From: JAWLDA01 sp041686855
GTDB lineage: Bacteria; Bacillota; Limnochordia; DTU080; RSA5
Reading direction: 5' to 3'
Assembly: GCA_041686855.1 (NCBI GenBank)
Contig: JAWLDA010000023.1
Coordinates: 1-33,215 of the forward strand
DNA length: 33,215 nucleotides
The notes under the pieces were generated by a model, which ran no database searches, was not told the DNA's origin, and saw only the letters and a program-made list of their open reading frames with translations. The position numbers were made by a program, and so were the translations under genes. How positions within the stretch are numbered: the stretch's first letter is position 1; each line of letters begins with the position of its first letter. Below are positions 14,830 through 22,701 of the stretch, piece after piece.

Positions 14830-16035
14830 TTAGGCCTGAGCGAGTCGTCCCGCCCGCTCCCGCAGGGCGTCGACTTGATCGGTCCGCTCCCACGGAAGAT
14901 TGAGCTCATCCCGACCGAAATGCCCGTAAGCAGCGATCGGGCGGTAGATTGGCCGTCGCAGCTCAAGGTGCTCGATGATGGCCGCGGGGCGCAAGTCAAA
15001 GACCTCGGCGGCGATCTCAGAGAGATCGTCGTCGGGCAGAACGCCGGTCCCAAAGGTCTCGACCAAAAACGAGACGGGCCGGGCCACACCGATGGCGTAC
15101 GCGACCTGCACTTCGCAGCGATCTGCGAGTCCCGCCGCCACGATGTTCTTTGCGACGTAGCGACCTGCGTAGCACGCCGACCGGTCTACTTTAGTCGGAT
15201 CCTTGCCGGAGAGCGCGCCGCCCCCGTGACGCCCAACCCCGCCGTACGTATCAACAATGATCTTGCGACCGGTCAAGCCGGAGTCGGCGGCGGGTCCGCC
15301 CAAGACGAACCGACCGGTGGGATTCACCAAAATCTTGGTCTTGTCGTCCAATAACTCCGCAGGGACGATCGGCCGAATCACATGCTCCACGACATCCTCA
15401 AAGATGGTCTCGGACGCCACGTCGGGTGCGTGCTGGGTCGAGACCAACACCGTGTCGATGCGCACAGGTTCGTGGCCGTGATACTCCACAGTCACCTGCG
15501 TCTTGCCGTCTGGACGGAGGTACTTTAAGGTCCCGTCCTTGCGCACCTGAGCCAACCGTTGAGCCAGCCGGTGCGACAGCGAGATCGTCAGCGGCATGAG
15601 CTCCGACGTCTCTCGACAGGCAAACCCAAACATGAGGCCTTGATCGCCCGCGCCCACTGCGTCGAATCGATCCTCGACACTCTCTTGCTTGTGACGATCG
15701 ACACCTTGGGCGATGTCCGGTGACTGCTGATTGAGAGCCGTCAGCACCGCGCAGCTGTTCGCGTCCAGCCCATACTCAGGGTGCGTGTATCCGATATCGC
15801 GAATCACCTCGCGTGCCACCTGAGCCACATCGATCCGGGCAGAGGTGGTCACCTCTCCCATAATCAGTACCAAACCTGGACTGATCGCTGTCTCGCAGGC
15901 AACCCGGGCATTGGGATCCTCACGAAAAATCGCATCCAAAACGCCGTCGGATACCTGGTCACACACCTTATCGGGGTGTCCTTCGGTCACCGACTCTGAA
16001 GTAAAAAGGTAATTGGACTTGCGCCCGGATTCCAC
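14830..16035 (-). CDS. metK: S-adenosylmethionine synthetase
   Basis: 401 residues, full length. It makes S-adenosylmethionine from methionine and ATP as a cytoplasmic tetramer needing Mg and K. Family signatures are intact: TSESVTEGHPDKVCDQVSDG near 12-31, the GAGDQGLMFGFA ATP-binding hexapeptide region near 127, and the P-loop-like GGGALSGKDPTKVDRS near 270, followed by AAYGHFGR near the end. The GTG start has AGAGGGG about 7 nt upstream. A strong promoter lies 67 nt before the start and an intrinsic terminator follows. I looked for an S-box (SAM-I) leader and saw none; the leader is too short. Confidence 0.98.
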   Translation of the reverse strand: MESGRKSNYLFTSESVTEGHPDKVCDQVSDGVLDAIFREDPNARVACETAISPGLVLIMGEVTTSARIDVAQVAREVIRDIGYTHPEYGLDANSCAVLTALNQQSPDIAQGVDRHKQESVEDRFDAVGAGDQGLMFGFACRETSELMPLTISLSHRLAQRLAQVRKDGTLKYLRPDGKTQVTVEYHGHEPVRIDTVLVSTQHAPDVASETIFEDVVEHVIRPIVPAELLDDKTKILVNPTGRFVLGGPAADSGLTGRKIIVDTYGGVGRHGGGALSGKDPTKVDRSACYAGRYVAKNIVAAGLADRCEVQVAYAIGVARPVSFLVETFGTGVLPDDDLSEIAAEVFDLRPAAIIEHLELRRPIYRPIAAYGHFGRDELNLPWERTDQVDALRERAGRLAQA

Positions 16036-16101
16036 CGCCTTGCCCCTCTCATCATCTCGTCATCTCGCGCACGCGCGCGTTGGCATACTTTTACGGATCA
16101 T

Positions 16102-16130
16102 ATAGTACCATTCGCATCGGACCGTGTCAA
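16102..16130 (-). promoter_or_regulatory. Strong housekeeping promoter of metK
   Basis: On the minus strand TTGACA (16130-16125), 17 nt, then TACTAT (16107-16102). The -35 is a perfect sigma-A consensus and the -10 differs at two positions, with a TGG just upstream of it. The leader to the metK GTG start is about 60 nt and includes an alternating CG tract near 16067-16080. Confidence 0.85.
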
Positions 16131-16187
16131 AATCGAAATTCCCCTTCTAACAAACGGGCTAACGCCGTACGCTGATTACAAAGTGGG

Positions 16188-16790
16188 GTGCGAAAGACGC
16201 CAGTGATCACCTTCGAATTCCTACGAGTACCCAAGTCCTTCGTCGTCTTGTGCATCTGTGTCGGTATCATCGCCTGGGTCGGTTTCTCGGGCCGTTGGAT
16301 CTCACCCCGCGTCGCCCTTCCTACGATGGCCGAGCTCCAAGAGGAAGCGGAGATTCGCCAGGCCAAGGTGGGCGAAGCGGCACCCGACTTCACGCTCACC
16401 GACCTCTCCGGAGAGGCACAGTCGCTCTCAGCGTACCAGGGCCGCCCGGTCATCCTCTACTTTTGGGCCTCCTGGTGCCCCTACTGCACGGACGAGATGC
16501 CGAGCCTTAACGACTTCCGGGACGCGTATCAGGAGGAAGGTCTCGAGGTGCTCGCCATTAACATCCTCGAGTCTGCGGAGCACGTCCGCAAGGCGGTCGA
16601 GGAGATGAAGCTCACCTACCCCGTCCTCCTCGACGAAAGCGGCCGCGTGACGCGCAGCTACCTCGTTCGTGCGACGCCCACCTACATTTTGATCGACTCC
16701 GATGGCGTCTACCGAGACCTCGTCGTTGGCTCCCCACGCAAAGGAGTCCTCGAGGGGAAGATCGCTCCCCTCCTGCCCTCCAACAATTGA
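16188..16790 (+). CDS. ResA/TlpA-type membrane-anchored thiol-disulfide protein
   Basis: 200 residues. A membrane anchor (about 18-34) is followed by a thioredoxin-like AhpC/TSA-Redoxin domain from VGEAAPDFTLTDLSG (61). The active site is WASWCPYC, with redox cysteines C97 and C100, and the cis-proline is P164 in RATPTYILID. Members face outside the cytoplasmic membrane and reduce or rearrange disulfides, often for cytochrome c maturation. No cytochrome genes are nearby. The frame opens with GTG at 16188, whose ribosome site is weak; GTG at 16203 is another choice. It is divergent from metK and ends 113 nt before the outer-membrane barrel gene on the same strand. Confidence 0.9.
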   Translation: MRKTPVITFEFLRVPKSFVVLCICVGIIAWVGFSGRWISPRVALPTMAELQEEAEIRQAKVGEAAPDFTLTDLSGEAQSLSAYQGRPVILYFWASWCPYCTDEMPSLNDFRDAYQEEGLEVLAINILESAEHVRKAVEEMKLTYPVLLDESGRVTRSYLVRATPTYILIDSDGVYRDLVVGSPRKGVLEGKIAPLLPSNN

Positions 16791-16903
16791 CTCCCTTTCC
16801 ACGAGAACAGTTGGAGGACGGCCGTTCGTACCGTAGAACTAACCTGCGAAGTGCGGGAGTTCGCTTCGGGGGGAACTACGGACACGCGAACGGAGGAAAG
16901 TCC

Positions 16904-17953
16904 ATGATGAAAAGCACCTTTCGAATCCAAGGGGCGCTCGTCGCCCTGCTACTCGTCTCTGCCTTAATGGTTCCCGGAGCGGCCGCTGCCGAATACGGAG
17001 CACGGGCCTTTGGTATGGGTGGCGCCTACACCGGCATCGCCGACGACATGTCCTCGATTCTTTACAACCCCTCGCGCCTCTCCGACACTTCCTTTGAAGT
17101 GGGAGTTGGGCTGGGCAGCAACGACATGACCGGGCTCACTTCGTTTTACTCGATGCTCACCGACCCGTCTGAATTGAGCGATAACACGCACTTACAACTC
17201 GCCACACTCAGCGGCATCTCTGTGGGCAGTCTGGGCCTCGGCATTGCCGTCGAAGGCTCCCTGGACGTCGCGACCAATTGTGACACCGCCGACCTCTGCG
17301 CCGATGGCGAGTACATGTCACAAATCTTGCTCGGAATGGGAAAACCGGCCGTCGGCCTCCCCTTACAGCTGGCCGGGGCCAAGATCGGCGCCACACTCAA
17401 ACGCCTCGACGGTCACCGCATCGAGTTTGAGCGGACCGACGCCGGCGCCACCTACCAGACCCAAACCGAGGATTGGCACGGACAGGGGTACAGTTTGAAC
17501 CTCGGCGCGACTGTCGGCGCATCTGAAATGGTGACCGTCGGAGTCTCAGTCTCCGACCTCATCTCCACGCTCAACTGGCAGGGGACAAGCACCACTGAGG
17601 TGTACGAGACCGTCGGCGGAGATCGCTTGAGCCGCGACACGACCGATCTCGGCACTGAAGCGGAGCGCCTGACGCCGATCTACCGTGCCGGTGTCGCTAT
17701 CGAGCCGCCTGTACTCGACGCGATTATCGCGGTCGACATAGCCAGTGACGGCACCCTCCGCTACGGGGTTGAGAAGGGACTCCTTGCCAACGCCATCAGT
17801 CTGCGGGCCGGCCAAATCCGCGAGCAAGGCCAGACGACCACGACTGCCGGTCTCGGCGTCAACCTTGGCCCTGCCCGCCTCGACACCGCGTTCGGCTCGT
17901 GTGACGGCTTCAAGACCGTCACCTCAACGGTTGAGGGCTCCGTCCGCTTTTAG
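16904..17953 (+). CDS. FadL/PorV/TraF-like outer-membrane beta-barrel protein
   Basis: 349 residues. Signal peptide with hydrophobic core 8-24 and cleavage near GAAAA/EYG at 29. The mature start EYGARAFGMGGAYTGIADDM followed by SSILYNPSRLS is the classic opening of FadL/PorV/UPF0164-type barrels (usual form: A-A-x-GMGGA-x-x-A-x-A-D-D-x-x-A-x-x-x-NPAGL). The rest alternates short strands, with LGIAVEGSLDV, GYSLNLGATVGASEMVTVGV and AGLGVNLGPARLDTAFG. It ends VEGSVRF: a C-terminal Phe is the Bam recognition signal of outer-membrane proteins. The start is fixed by GGAGG seven nt before ATG at 16904; an upstream in-frame extension is untranslated leader. Cargo is unknown. It is strong evidence that the organism has an outer membrane. 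Confidence 0.88.
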   Translation: MMKSTFRIQGALVALLLVSALMVPGAAAAEYGARAFGMGGAYTGIADDMSSILYNPSRLSDTSFEVGVGLGSNDMTGLTSFYSMLTDPSELSDNTHLQLATLSGISVGSLGLGIAVEGSLDVATNCDTADLCADGEYMSQILLGMGKPAVGLPLQLAGAKIGATLKRLDGHRIEFERTDAGATYQTQTEDWHGQGYSLNLGATVGASEMVTVGVSVSDLISTLNWQGTSTTEVYETVGGDRLSRDTTDLGTEAERLTPIYRAGVAIEPPVLDAIIAVDIASDGTLRYGVEKGLLANAISLRAGQIREQGQTTTTAGLGVNLGPARLDTAFGSCDGFKTVTSTVEGSVRF

Positions 17954-18015
17954 GTTAGACAACTGAAGCTTCACACTCGCCAAACGCTCCCACCCTCCCA
18001 AGGGGCCGTAAGCAA

Positions 18016-19440
18016 TCACGCGACCGATGCTTTGCGTCGGTCGCGCTCCTTCGGGGGTGGGACATCGTATCGCTGAAACGCCATTCCGTAGAAGGTCCCG
18101 TAAAAGAACTGCATGAGCGCACCCAAGTAAAACGGCATGGCCATCGCGCCGGAAGCGATGAACGCGCCGGCGATCGAGGGTCCGACGGCCTGCGGGAATT
18201 GCATGGAGATGTTGTTCACGCTGCTCGCGAAGCCGCGCCGTTCGTCACGCACCAAGTTGACGGCGAGCGCTCTGCGCGCGCCCACCGAACCGCGGCCGAG
18301 CGCGGATCGGAGTATATGCAGGACAGCGGCAAGCGTAAACGTAGGCATCAGGGGGACCAGCGCCAAGAGGACGACGGAGGCCAAGCGCACGGTGACGACG
18401 GCTTTGACGATACCCATCCGCTCGGTGAGTTTGCCCGTCCACACCGACGCGAGCCCGGTAGCAACGTACGTAAGCGCGAAGACGGGTCCCAGGGCCTCCG
18501 GTCCTACTCCGAACTTTAAATTGAACCAGTAGACCAAGAGCGGTCCGGTCAGACCGATGGCCACGCCGTTCAACGCATTGATGAGCGCCATGCGAATCAT
18601 GATGCCGTTCTCTTGGCGGCGAATCTCATTCCCGTCGGCGTTCGGCCCGGCGATTCGCTCGAGGAGGCTGCGTGTCTCGTCGTTGCGCTCGACACGTTGG
18701 TGCTCGACGCTCCTCTGCTCAGCGCCACCCTGCTCGGAGCTTCTCTCCTCGGCGCTCCTCCGCACAGTACCCCCTTGCTTGGCACGCCCTTCGGCCCCGC
18801 TTGAGGTGACCGTCCGGTTCCGGTACGCTTCGACCGCTCCCCAGAGGGCAGCGAAGTTGACGGCCGCCCCCAACGCAGCCAGGAGAAAGAAGGGACGGTA
18901 CACGAGCAACCCCGGAAAGAAGCCCTCCAGCCAGGGCACAACGCCGGCGATAATCGAGCCTAGCCCTGTTCCGAAGAAGCCCAGCGCCGAGTTTTGGCTG
19001 AAGACACTCCCCCGCTTGCTGGAGGGGACACCCTCCGCGAGCCAGGCTTGCTCCGCCGCCGCCATACTCCCGGGGACTCCACCTTGCGCCCGCCCGATGC
19101 CGAGAAGGAGCGACGCGCCGGCGAGCACGTACACATTATCGGTGAAGACAAGCAAGAGGCCGCTTGCGAATGCAAGGGCCTCGTAAAAGAGCAGGAAGCT
19201 TTTACGGCCCATCCGGTCACACGCCAAGCCGACAAACCAACCCACCGACGCCGACAGGAGTCCGCCGACTGAGAAGAGGACGCCGAGCGCGGCCGCACTC
19301 CAGCCAAGCTCCTTTAAGTACAATGTGAAGAGAACAAAGAGGGCGCCTTGCCCGATCGCTCGGATAAACTTCGTCAGTTGCAAGCGGCGCACCATTGCTT
19401 CGGTCTCCTGTACAGCGCGTTTATCCAGCGACACCTTCAC
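18016..19440 (-). CDS. Major facilitator superfamily transporter with repeat-expanded central loop
   Basis: 474 residues, about 12 membrane helices in two bundles. The first half has the family loop motif GLACDRMGRKS between helices 2 and 3, the second the related TGKLTERMGIVK. Substrate unknown. The central loop (about 205-275) is unusually long and made of degenerate five-residue repeats (SAEER, SSEQG, GAEQR, SVEHQ, RVERN), encoded by a 15-bp minisatellite. The frame starts with GTG 19440; GTG 19434, two codons on, is better spaced from GGGGG. The last codons and stop form a 9-bp hairpin shared with the convergent barrel gene. The start faces the aminotransferase gene across 129 nt. Confidence 0.9.
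   Translation of the reverse strand: MKVSLDKRAVQETEAMVRRLQLTKFIRAIGQGALFVLFTLYLKELGWSAAALGVLFSVGGLLSASVGWFVGLACDRMGRKSFLLFYEALAFASGLLLVFTDNVYVLAGASLLLGIGRAQGGVPGSMAAAEQAWLAEGVPSSKRGSVFSQNSALGFFGTGLGSIIAGVVPWLEGFFPGLLVYRPFFLLAALGAAVNFAALWGAVEAYRNRTVTSSGAEGRAKQGGTVRRSAEERSSEQGGAEQRSVEHQRVERNDETRSLLERIAGPNADGNEIRRQENGIMIRMALINALNGVAIGLTGPLLVYWFNLKFGVGPEALGPVFALTYVATGLASVWTGKLTERMGIVKAVVTVRLASVVLLALVPLMPTFTLAAVLHILRSALGRGSVGARRALAVNLVRDERRGFASSVNNISMQFPQAVGPSIAGAFIASGAMAMPFYLGALMQFFYGTFYGMAFQRYDVPPPKERDRRKASVA
18019..18045. terminator. 9-bp hairpin between convergent genes, possible weak terminator
   Basis: CGCGACCGA (18019-18027) and TCGGTCGCG (18037-18045) form a perfect stem with a 9-nt loop, covering the last codons of the MFS gene. 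No T-run follows on either strand. It is placed where both the barrel gene and the MFS gene would need to end. Confidence 0.4.
18701..18790. repeat. In-frame degenerate 15-bp repeat inside the MFS gene
   Basis: Six 15-bp units run TGCTCGACGCTCCTC, TGCTCAGCGCCACCC, TGCTCGGAGCTTCTC, TCCTCGGCGCTCCTC, CGCACAGTACCCCCT, TGCTTGGCACGCCCT. The period of five codons keeps the reading frame and encodes the polar loop between the two halves of the transporter. The period equals that of the intergenic array at 1383-1499, though the sequence differs. Confidence 0.75.
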
Positions 19441-19569
19441 ATTCCCCCGGGGGATTTTTTGGTCGATATGACATCATTCTAACAGAAAGCAAGTCACCCG
19501 TGGGAACCAACAGGGAGACGCCGTTACACGGCGAAGTTAAAGGGCGGTTACTGGCTCTACTAAGGAAGG

Positions 19570-20775
19570 ATGAGTGCTCGAGTGAAGTTGGCAAAGCGCA
19601 CGAGCTGGATCGCGCCGTCGGCAACGATGGCGATGGACTCCGCAGCTAAGGAGATGCTCCGCCAAGGCATCGACGTCATCAGCTTCGGCGTCGGTGAACC
19701 CGATTTTGATACGCCCGATAACGTGAAAGCAGCCGCAACCCGTGCCCTTGAGGAGGGGCGGACCAAGTACACCCCTGCCGGCGGCATTCACGAGCTCAAA
19801 GAGGCGATCCAAGCGAAACTGGCGCGGGATCAAAACCTTCACTACGATCTGAGCGAGATTATCGTGACGGTCGGCGCCAAGCATGCGCTTTACGGCATCA
19901 CCCAGGTGATGTTCGAGGAAGGCGACGAAGTGATCGTGCCTGCCCCCTACTGGGTGAGTTATGTCGAGCAAATCAAAGTGACCGGCGCCACTCCTGTCAT
20001 CGTCGAGACGACCGAGGCGAACGGCTTCCGAATGACCCCCGAGGAGCTGCAGGCGGCCATCACGGCGCGCACGCGGGCGATCATGCTCAATTCCCCGTCG
20101 AATCCGACCGGGGCCGTCTATCGGCGGGACCAACTGGCGGCGCTCGCCCAGGTGGCGCTCGAGACGGGCGTGCCGGTCGTGAGCGACGAGATTTACGAGC
20201 CGTTTATCTACGGCGGCGAAGGCCACACATCCATTGCTGAGCTCGGCCCCGAGATCAAAGAGCAGACCCTCATCGTCCACGGCGTCTCCAAGAGCCATGC
20301 GATGACCGGGTGGCGCATCGGGTTTGTCGCCGGCAACAAAGAGATTATCAGCGCGATGGCGAGCCTTCAAAGTCACAGCACGTCCAACCCGACCTCCATC
20401 GCTCAGTGGGCGGCTATCGAAGCCCTCAATGGCCCTCAGGACCCCGTGCACACCATGGTGGCCGAGTTCCGCAAGCGTCGCGATTACCTCGTCGAGCGCC
20501 TGCGCGCCATCCCCGGCATCGAGTGTGCGGTGCCCGAAGGCGCCTTTTACGTCTTCCCCAACGTCAGCGCCGCCTTCGGCCGGAGCTACAAGGGAGAGCA
20601 AATCGACGACTCCATGCAGCTTTGCCGACACCTCCTCCAAGACGCGCATGTCTCGATCGTTCCGGGGAGCGCTTTTGGTACGGAAGGGTTCGTCCGTATC
20701 TCGTACGCGACCTCGATGGAGAGTATCGAGAAGGGTATGGACCGAGTCGAGCGTTTTTGGCAAAGCCTTTCGTGA
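19570..20775 (+). CDS. Class I aspartate-type aminotransferase (PLP)
   Basis: 401 residues, typical of class I subgroup gamma aspartate aminotransferases of Bacillota. It exchanges amino groups between aspartate (or a similar amino acid) and 2-oxoglutarate using pyridoxal phosphate. Seen: FGVGEPDFDTPDNVK near 39, KYTPAGGIHELKEAI near 66, N178 in SPSNPTGAVY, D206 and Y209 in VVSDEIYEPFIY, the PLP-binding lysine K241 in GVSKSHAMTGWRIGF, and the carboxylate-binding Arg in GFVRISYA. The exact substrate cannot be fixed. ATG start with AAGGAAGG directly before it; the spacing is short and GTG four codons later is possible. Its stop lies in the stem of a hairpin. Confidence 0.95.
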   Translation: MSARVKLAKRTSWIAPSATMAMDSAAKEMLRQGIDVISFGVGEPDFDTPDNVKAAATRALEEGRTKYTPAGGIHELKEAIQAKLARDQNLHYDLSEIIVTVGAKHALYGITQVMFEEGDEVIVPAPYWVSYVEQIKVTGATPVIVETTEANGFRMTPEELQAAITARTRAIMLNSPSNPTGAVYRRDQLAALAQVALETGVPVVSDEIYEPFIYGGEGHTSIAELGPEIKEQTLIVHGVSKSHAMTGWRIGFVAGNKEIISAMASLQSHSTSNPTSIAQWAAIEALNGPQDPVHTMVAEFRKRRDYLVERLRAIPGIECAVPEGAFYVFPNVSAAFGRSYKGEQIDDSMQLCRHLLQDAHVSIVPGSAFGTEGFVRISYATSMESIEKGMDRVERFWQSLS

Positions 20776-20806
20776 CGGAGCGCCTACCGGAGCGCCTTCC
20801 GTCACG
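20771..20806 (+). terminator. Hairpin terminator overlapping the aminotransferase stop
   Basis: CGTGACGGA (20771-20779) pairs with TCCGTCACG (20798-20806), and the inner GCGC elements add pairs around a small bulge. It is followed by TCTTTA. The stop codon TGA lies inside the 5' arm. The short T-run makes it a modest terminator. Confidence 0.6.
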
Positions 20807-20858
20807 TCTTTATGAGCAGTACATGAAGGTCCACACTTTGATTTGGGGGGATTGACGT

Positions 20859-20945
20859 ATGAAAGCGCCTGTAACGCCATTGGTGATCGTAATGGCGGCG
20901 CTCTTTGCCGTCGGCGTCGTTGCCAACGTCCTCACAGGGCACTGA
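20859..20945 (+). CDS. 28-residue predicted membrane peptide
   Basis: ATG to TGA frame of 28 codons. The peptide starts MKAPVTPLVIVMAALFAVGV and ends VANVLTGH. Residues 7-24 are a single hydrophobic helix with a charged start, as in small membrane peptides. GGGGGG stands 8 nt before ATG and a terminator-type hairpin follows about 70 nt later, so the unit looks like a real small gene between two terminators. Codon third positions are mostly G or C like the neighbours. Function unknown; it is not homologous to anything I recognise. Confidence 0.6.
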   Translation: MKAPVTPLVIVMAALFAVGVVANVLTGH

Positions 20946-21011
20946 TCCTCGGGCGGGAACGCTTCGCCTAAGGATCGGGCACAAAGACGCAGTCAAGAGA
21001 CTTACCATACA

Positions 21012-21049
21012 AAAGGGCCCCTGCACTCGTAATCGACGCAGGGGCCTTT
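21012..21049. terminator. Bidirectional intrinsic terminator
   Basis: GGCCCCTGC (21016-21024) and GCAGGGGCC (21038-21046) form a perfect 9-bp stem with a 13-nt loop. On plus it is followed by TTTCGTG, on minus (after one C) by TTTTG. It can end both the small membrane-peptide gene and the convergent FmdB-type gene. Confidence 0.85.
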
Positions 21050-21104
21050 CGTGTGTCAAAGAATTGAAAAGCTGAAGATAACTCAAGGAAACTATGGGCG
21101 CCAA

Positions 21105-21407
21105 CTACTCGGAGCTCGACGACGAGGCGCTGGAAGAGGATCCCTCACTCGAGCTTCCGTTGCTGGAGCCGCCACTCAAACCGCCGCTCGAGCCGTTCCC
21201 CGACGAACCGTTAGAGTCACCGCTACCGCTCGAACGGTTGTCGGTAACATAAAAACCGGAGCCCTTGAAAATGATGTTCACATTGCGGCTGATGAGGCGC
21301 TTAACGGGCTTTCCGCACGTCGGACAGACAGCCAGTGGGTCCTCGGTGATATTTTGCCAATGATCGAATGTGCCGCACTGTTCACACTTATACTCGTAAG
21401 TAGGCAT
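21105..21407 (-). CDS. FmdB-family zinc-ribbon protein
   Basis: 100 residues. The N-terminus MPTYEYKCEQCGTFDHWQ and a second pair VCPTCGKPVKRLIS give the FmdB/CxxC-CxxC zinc ribbon, with C8, C11, C28 and C31. The middle FKGSGFYVTDNR is the usual family ending. A 40-residue tail of almost only Ser and Gly, with some Asn, Asp and Glu, follows, as in many family members. The family was named for a putative regulator of formamidase/amidase genes, but its true function is unsettled. ATG start with GGAGGG eight nt upstream; a strong promoter lies 36 nt before the start and a bidirectional terminator follows. Confidence 0.93.
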   Translation of the reverse strand: MPTYEYKCEQCGTFDHWQNITEDPLAVCPTCGKPVKRLISRNVNIIFKGSGFYVTDNRSSGSGDSNGSSGNGSSGGLSGGSSNGSSSEGSSSSASSSSSE

Positions 21408-21442
21408 GCGTACTTCCCTCCTTCCACTGACAGCCCGTGACT

Positions 21443-21472
21443 ATGATAACGATCCAGGCTTTGCCGTGTCAA
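21443..21472 (-). promoter_or_regulatory. Promoter of the FmdB-type gene
   Basis: On the minus strand TTGACA (21472-21467), 18 nt, TATCAT (21448-21443). The -35 is perfect and the -10 differs at one base. It lies between the divergent FmdB-type and rhomboid genes. Confidence 0.8.
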
Positions 21473-21505
21473 GCAGGCACTTCGTGTCGAAAGGATAGAT
21501 CGCCC

Positions 21506-22192
21506 GTGATTCCCTTAAGAGATAGCGTCCGATCCAGTTCACGCCCTTTAATGGTGTACGCCATTGTTCTGGTAAACACCTTGGTCTTCTTTTTCGAACT
21601 CTCCCTAAGCGACAGAGATCTGGCCCGCTTCTTTTACGAATACGGTCTCATCGCCCGTGACTTCTGGGCCGGCGGCCCCGCCGCTGAGCGCTTCTTTCCG
21701 TTTTTATCGTCGATGTTTATGCATGCCGGCTGGGTACATTTCGGCAGCAACATGCTCTTTCTATGGGTGTTCGGCGACAACATCGAAGACCGCATGGGTC
21801 GCGTCCGCTTCACACTCTTTTACCTCGCCTCAGGCGTGGCCGCCGCGCTCGGCCAGCTCTGGGCCTCGCCCGCCTCTCCGCTCCCGATGATCGGCGCCAG
21901 CGGCGCCATCGCAGGGATCCTGGGCGCCTACCTTCGCCTCTTTCCGAGAGCGAGGGTGATCGCCTTAGTCCCCATCTTCTTCTTTTTGCAGATCATGGAG
22001 GTACCGGCCGCCCTCTTCCTTGCGTTTTGGTTCTTTATTCAACTCGCCAGCGGCACGCTCGCCTTGGTTGCCACCGACACCGCCGTCGGCGGCACCGCCT
22101 TTTGGGCACACATTGGCGGATTCGTCGCGGGATTCGTCCTCGGACCGCTCCTTGCCCGGCGGCGCCGTGTCGAGGTGCTTCCTCCTTGGTAA
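21506..22192 (+). CDS. Rhomboid-family intramembrane serine protease
   Basis: 228 residues from GTG 21506, which gives the family-typical start IPLRDSVRSS; AAAGGA lies 10 nt upstream. A frame open from 21437 is not needed. Six or seven membrane helices. Rhomboid landmarks: WVHFGSNMLFLWVFGDNIED in the L1/TM2 region, the catalytic serine in MIGASGAIAGILGAY and the catalytic histidine in AHIGGFVAGF. It cleaves single-pass membrane proteins within or near the membrane; substrates unknown. It ends in an arginine-rich cytosolic tail. It is divergent from the FmdB-type gene. Confidence 0.94.
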   Translation: MIPLRDSVRSSSRPLMVYAIVLVNTLVFFFELSLSDRDLARFFYEYGLIARDFWAGGPAAERFFPFLSSMFMHAGWVHFGSNMLFLWVFGDNIEDRMGRVRFTLFYLASGVAAALGQLWASPASPLPMIGASGAIAGILGAYLRLFPRARVIALVPIFFFLQIMEVPAALFLAFWFFIQLASGTLALVATDTAVGGTAFWAHIGGFVAGFVLGPLLARRRRVEVLPPW

Positions 22193-22287
22193 GCGCGGAG
22201 GGAATCGGTTCTACCAGTAATTGAATCCGCGCCTCCCATTCCGGGCATTCTACACGTTAGAGACTGCACTGGGAGGTAGATGCTCAA

Positions 22288-22701
22288 GTGAGCGAGAGCA
22301 AAGACGCACCAGAGCGCAGAGATGACGAGGCACGGCAGGCCGAGGCCCCCAAGAGTCGCACCCGTGCCGACGAAGTGACGAGCGAGATCGAAGAAGAGAT
22401 GATGCGTGAAGCGGAGGAGGCCGTCGACGCCGACATCCGCGCCGCCAACAACGACATGGAAGCCGCCGCCGAAGAGCCGGCCAGACCGTGGCCGCCGCGA
22501 CTGGCGCCCAAGCGCAGCAAGCAGGAGGAGGCCCAGGCCTTCTTTGCCTTTACACAAAGGTTGGCGCAGGAACTCAACCCGGGTCCGGCCGCCGACCCTG
22601 TGCCTGAACCGCCGCGAGACATCGACGTCGAGAATGCGGACGAATCAGACGAGGAGAACGACGAACGCGGGATTGACGAGGCTTCAGCGCCGCGTGAGTA
22701 A
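22288..22701 (+). CDS. Acidic hydrophilic protein of unknown function
   Basis: 137 residues, strongly charged (Glu, Asp, Arg), with no membrane segment or known motif. The first half (about 25-62) is likely helical, with SEIEEEMMREAEEAVDADI. A middle basic patch APKRSKQEEAQAFFAFTQRL could be an amphipathic helix, and the tail is very acidic. GTG start with GGGAGG about 11 nt upstream. Third codon positions are GC-rich as in neighbours, supporting a real gene. Its end overlaps the convergent HD-domain gene by 18 nt. I do not recognise the family. Confidence 0.62.
   Translation: MSESKDAPERRDDEARQAEAPKSRTRADEVTSEIEEEMMREAEEAVDADIRAANNDMEAAAEEPARPWPPRLAPKRSKQEEAQAFFAFTQRLAQELNPGPAADPVPEPPRDIDVENADESDEENDERGIDEASAPRE

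Noticed and set aside
16036..16124. SAM riboswitch before metK
   Set aside because: The leader after the promoter is only about 60 nt and lacks the S-box core; no terminator-antiterminator pair is visible.
19443..19460. CCCCCGGGGG followed by six Ts as a terminator
   Set aside because: The palindrome has no loop, and it lies upstream of two divergent genes where no transcript should end; more likely part of the MFS ribosome site.
19537..20880. 447-codon minus-strand frame opposite the aminotransferase
   Set aside because: The plus frame encodes a complete PLP enzyme with all active-site residues; the antisense frame has no recognisable motif.
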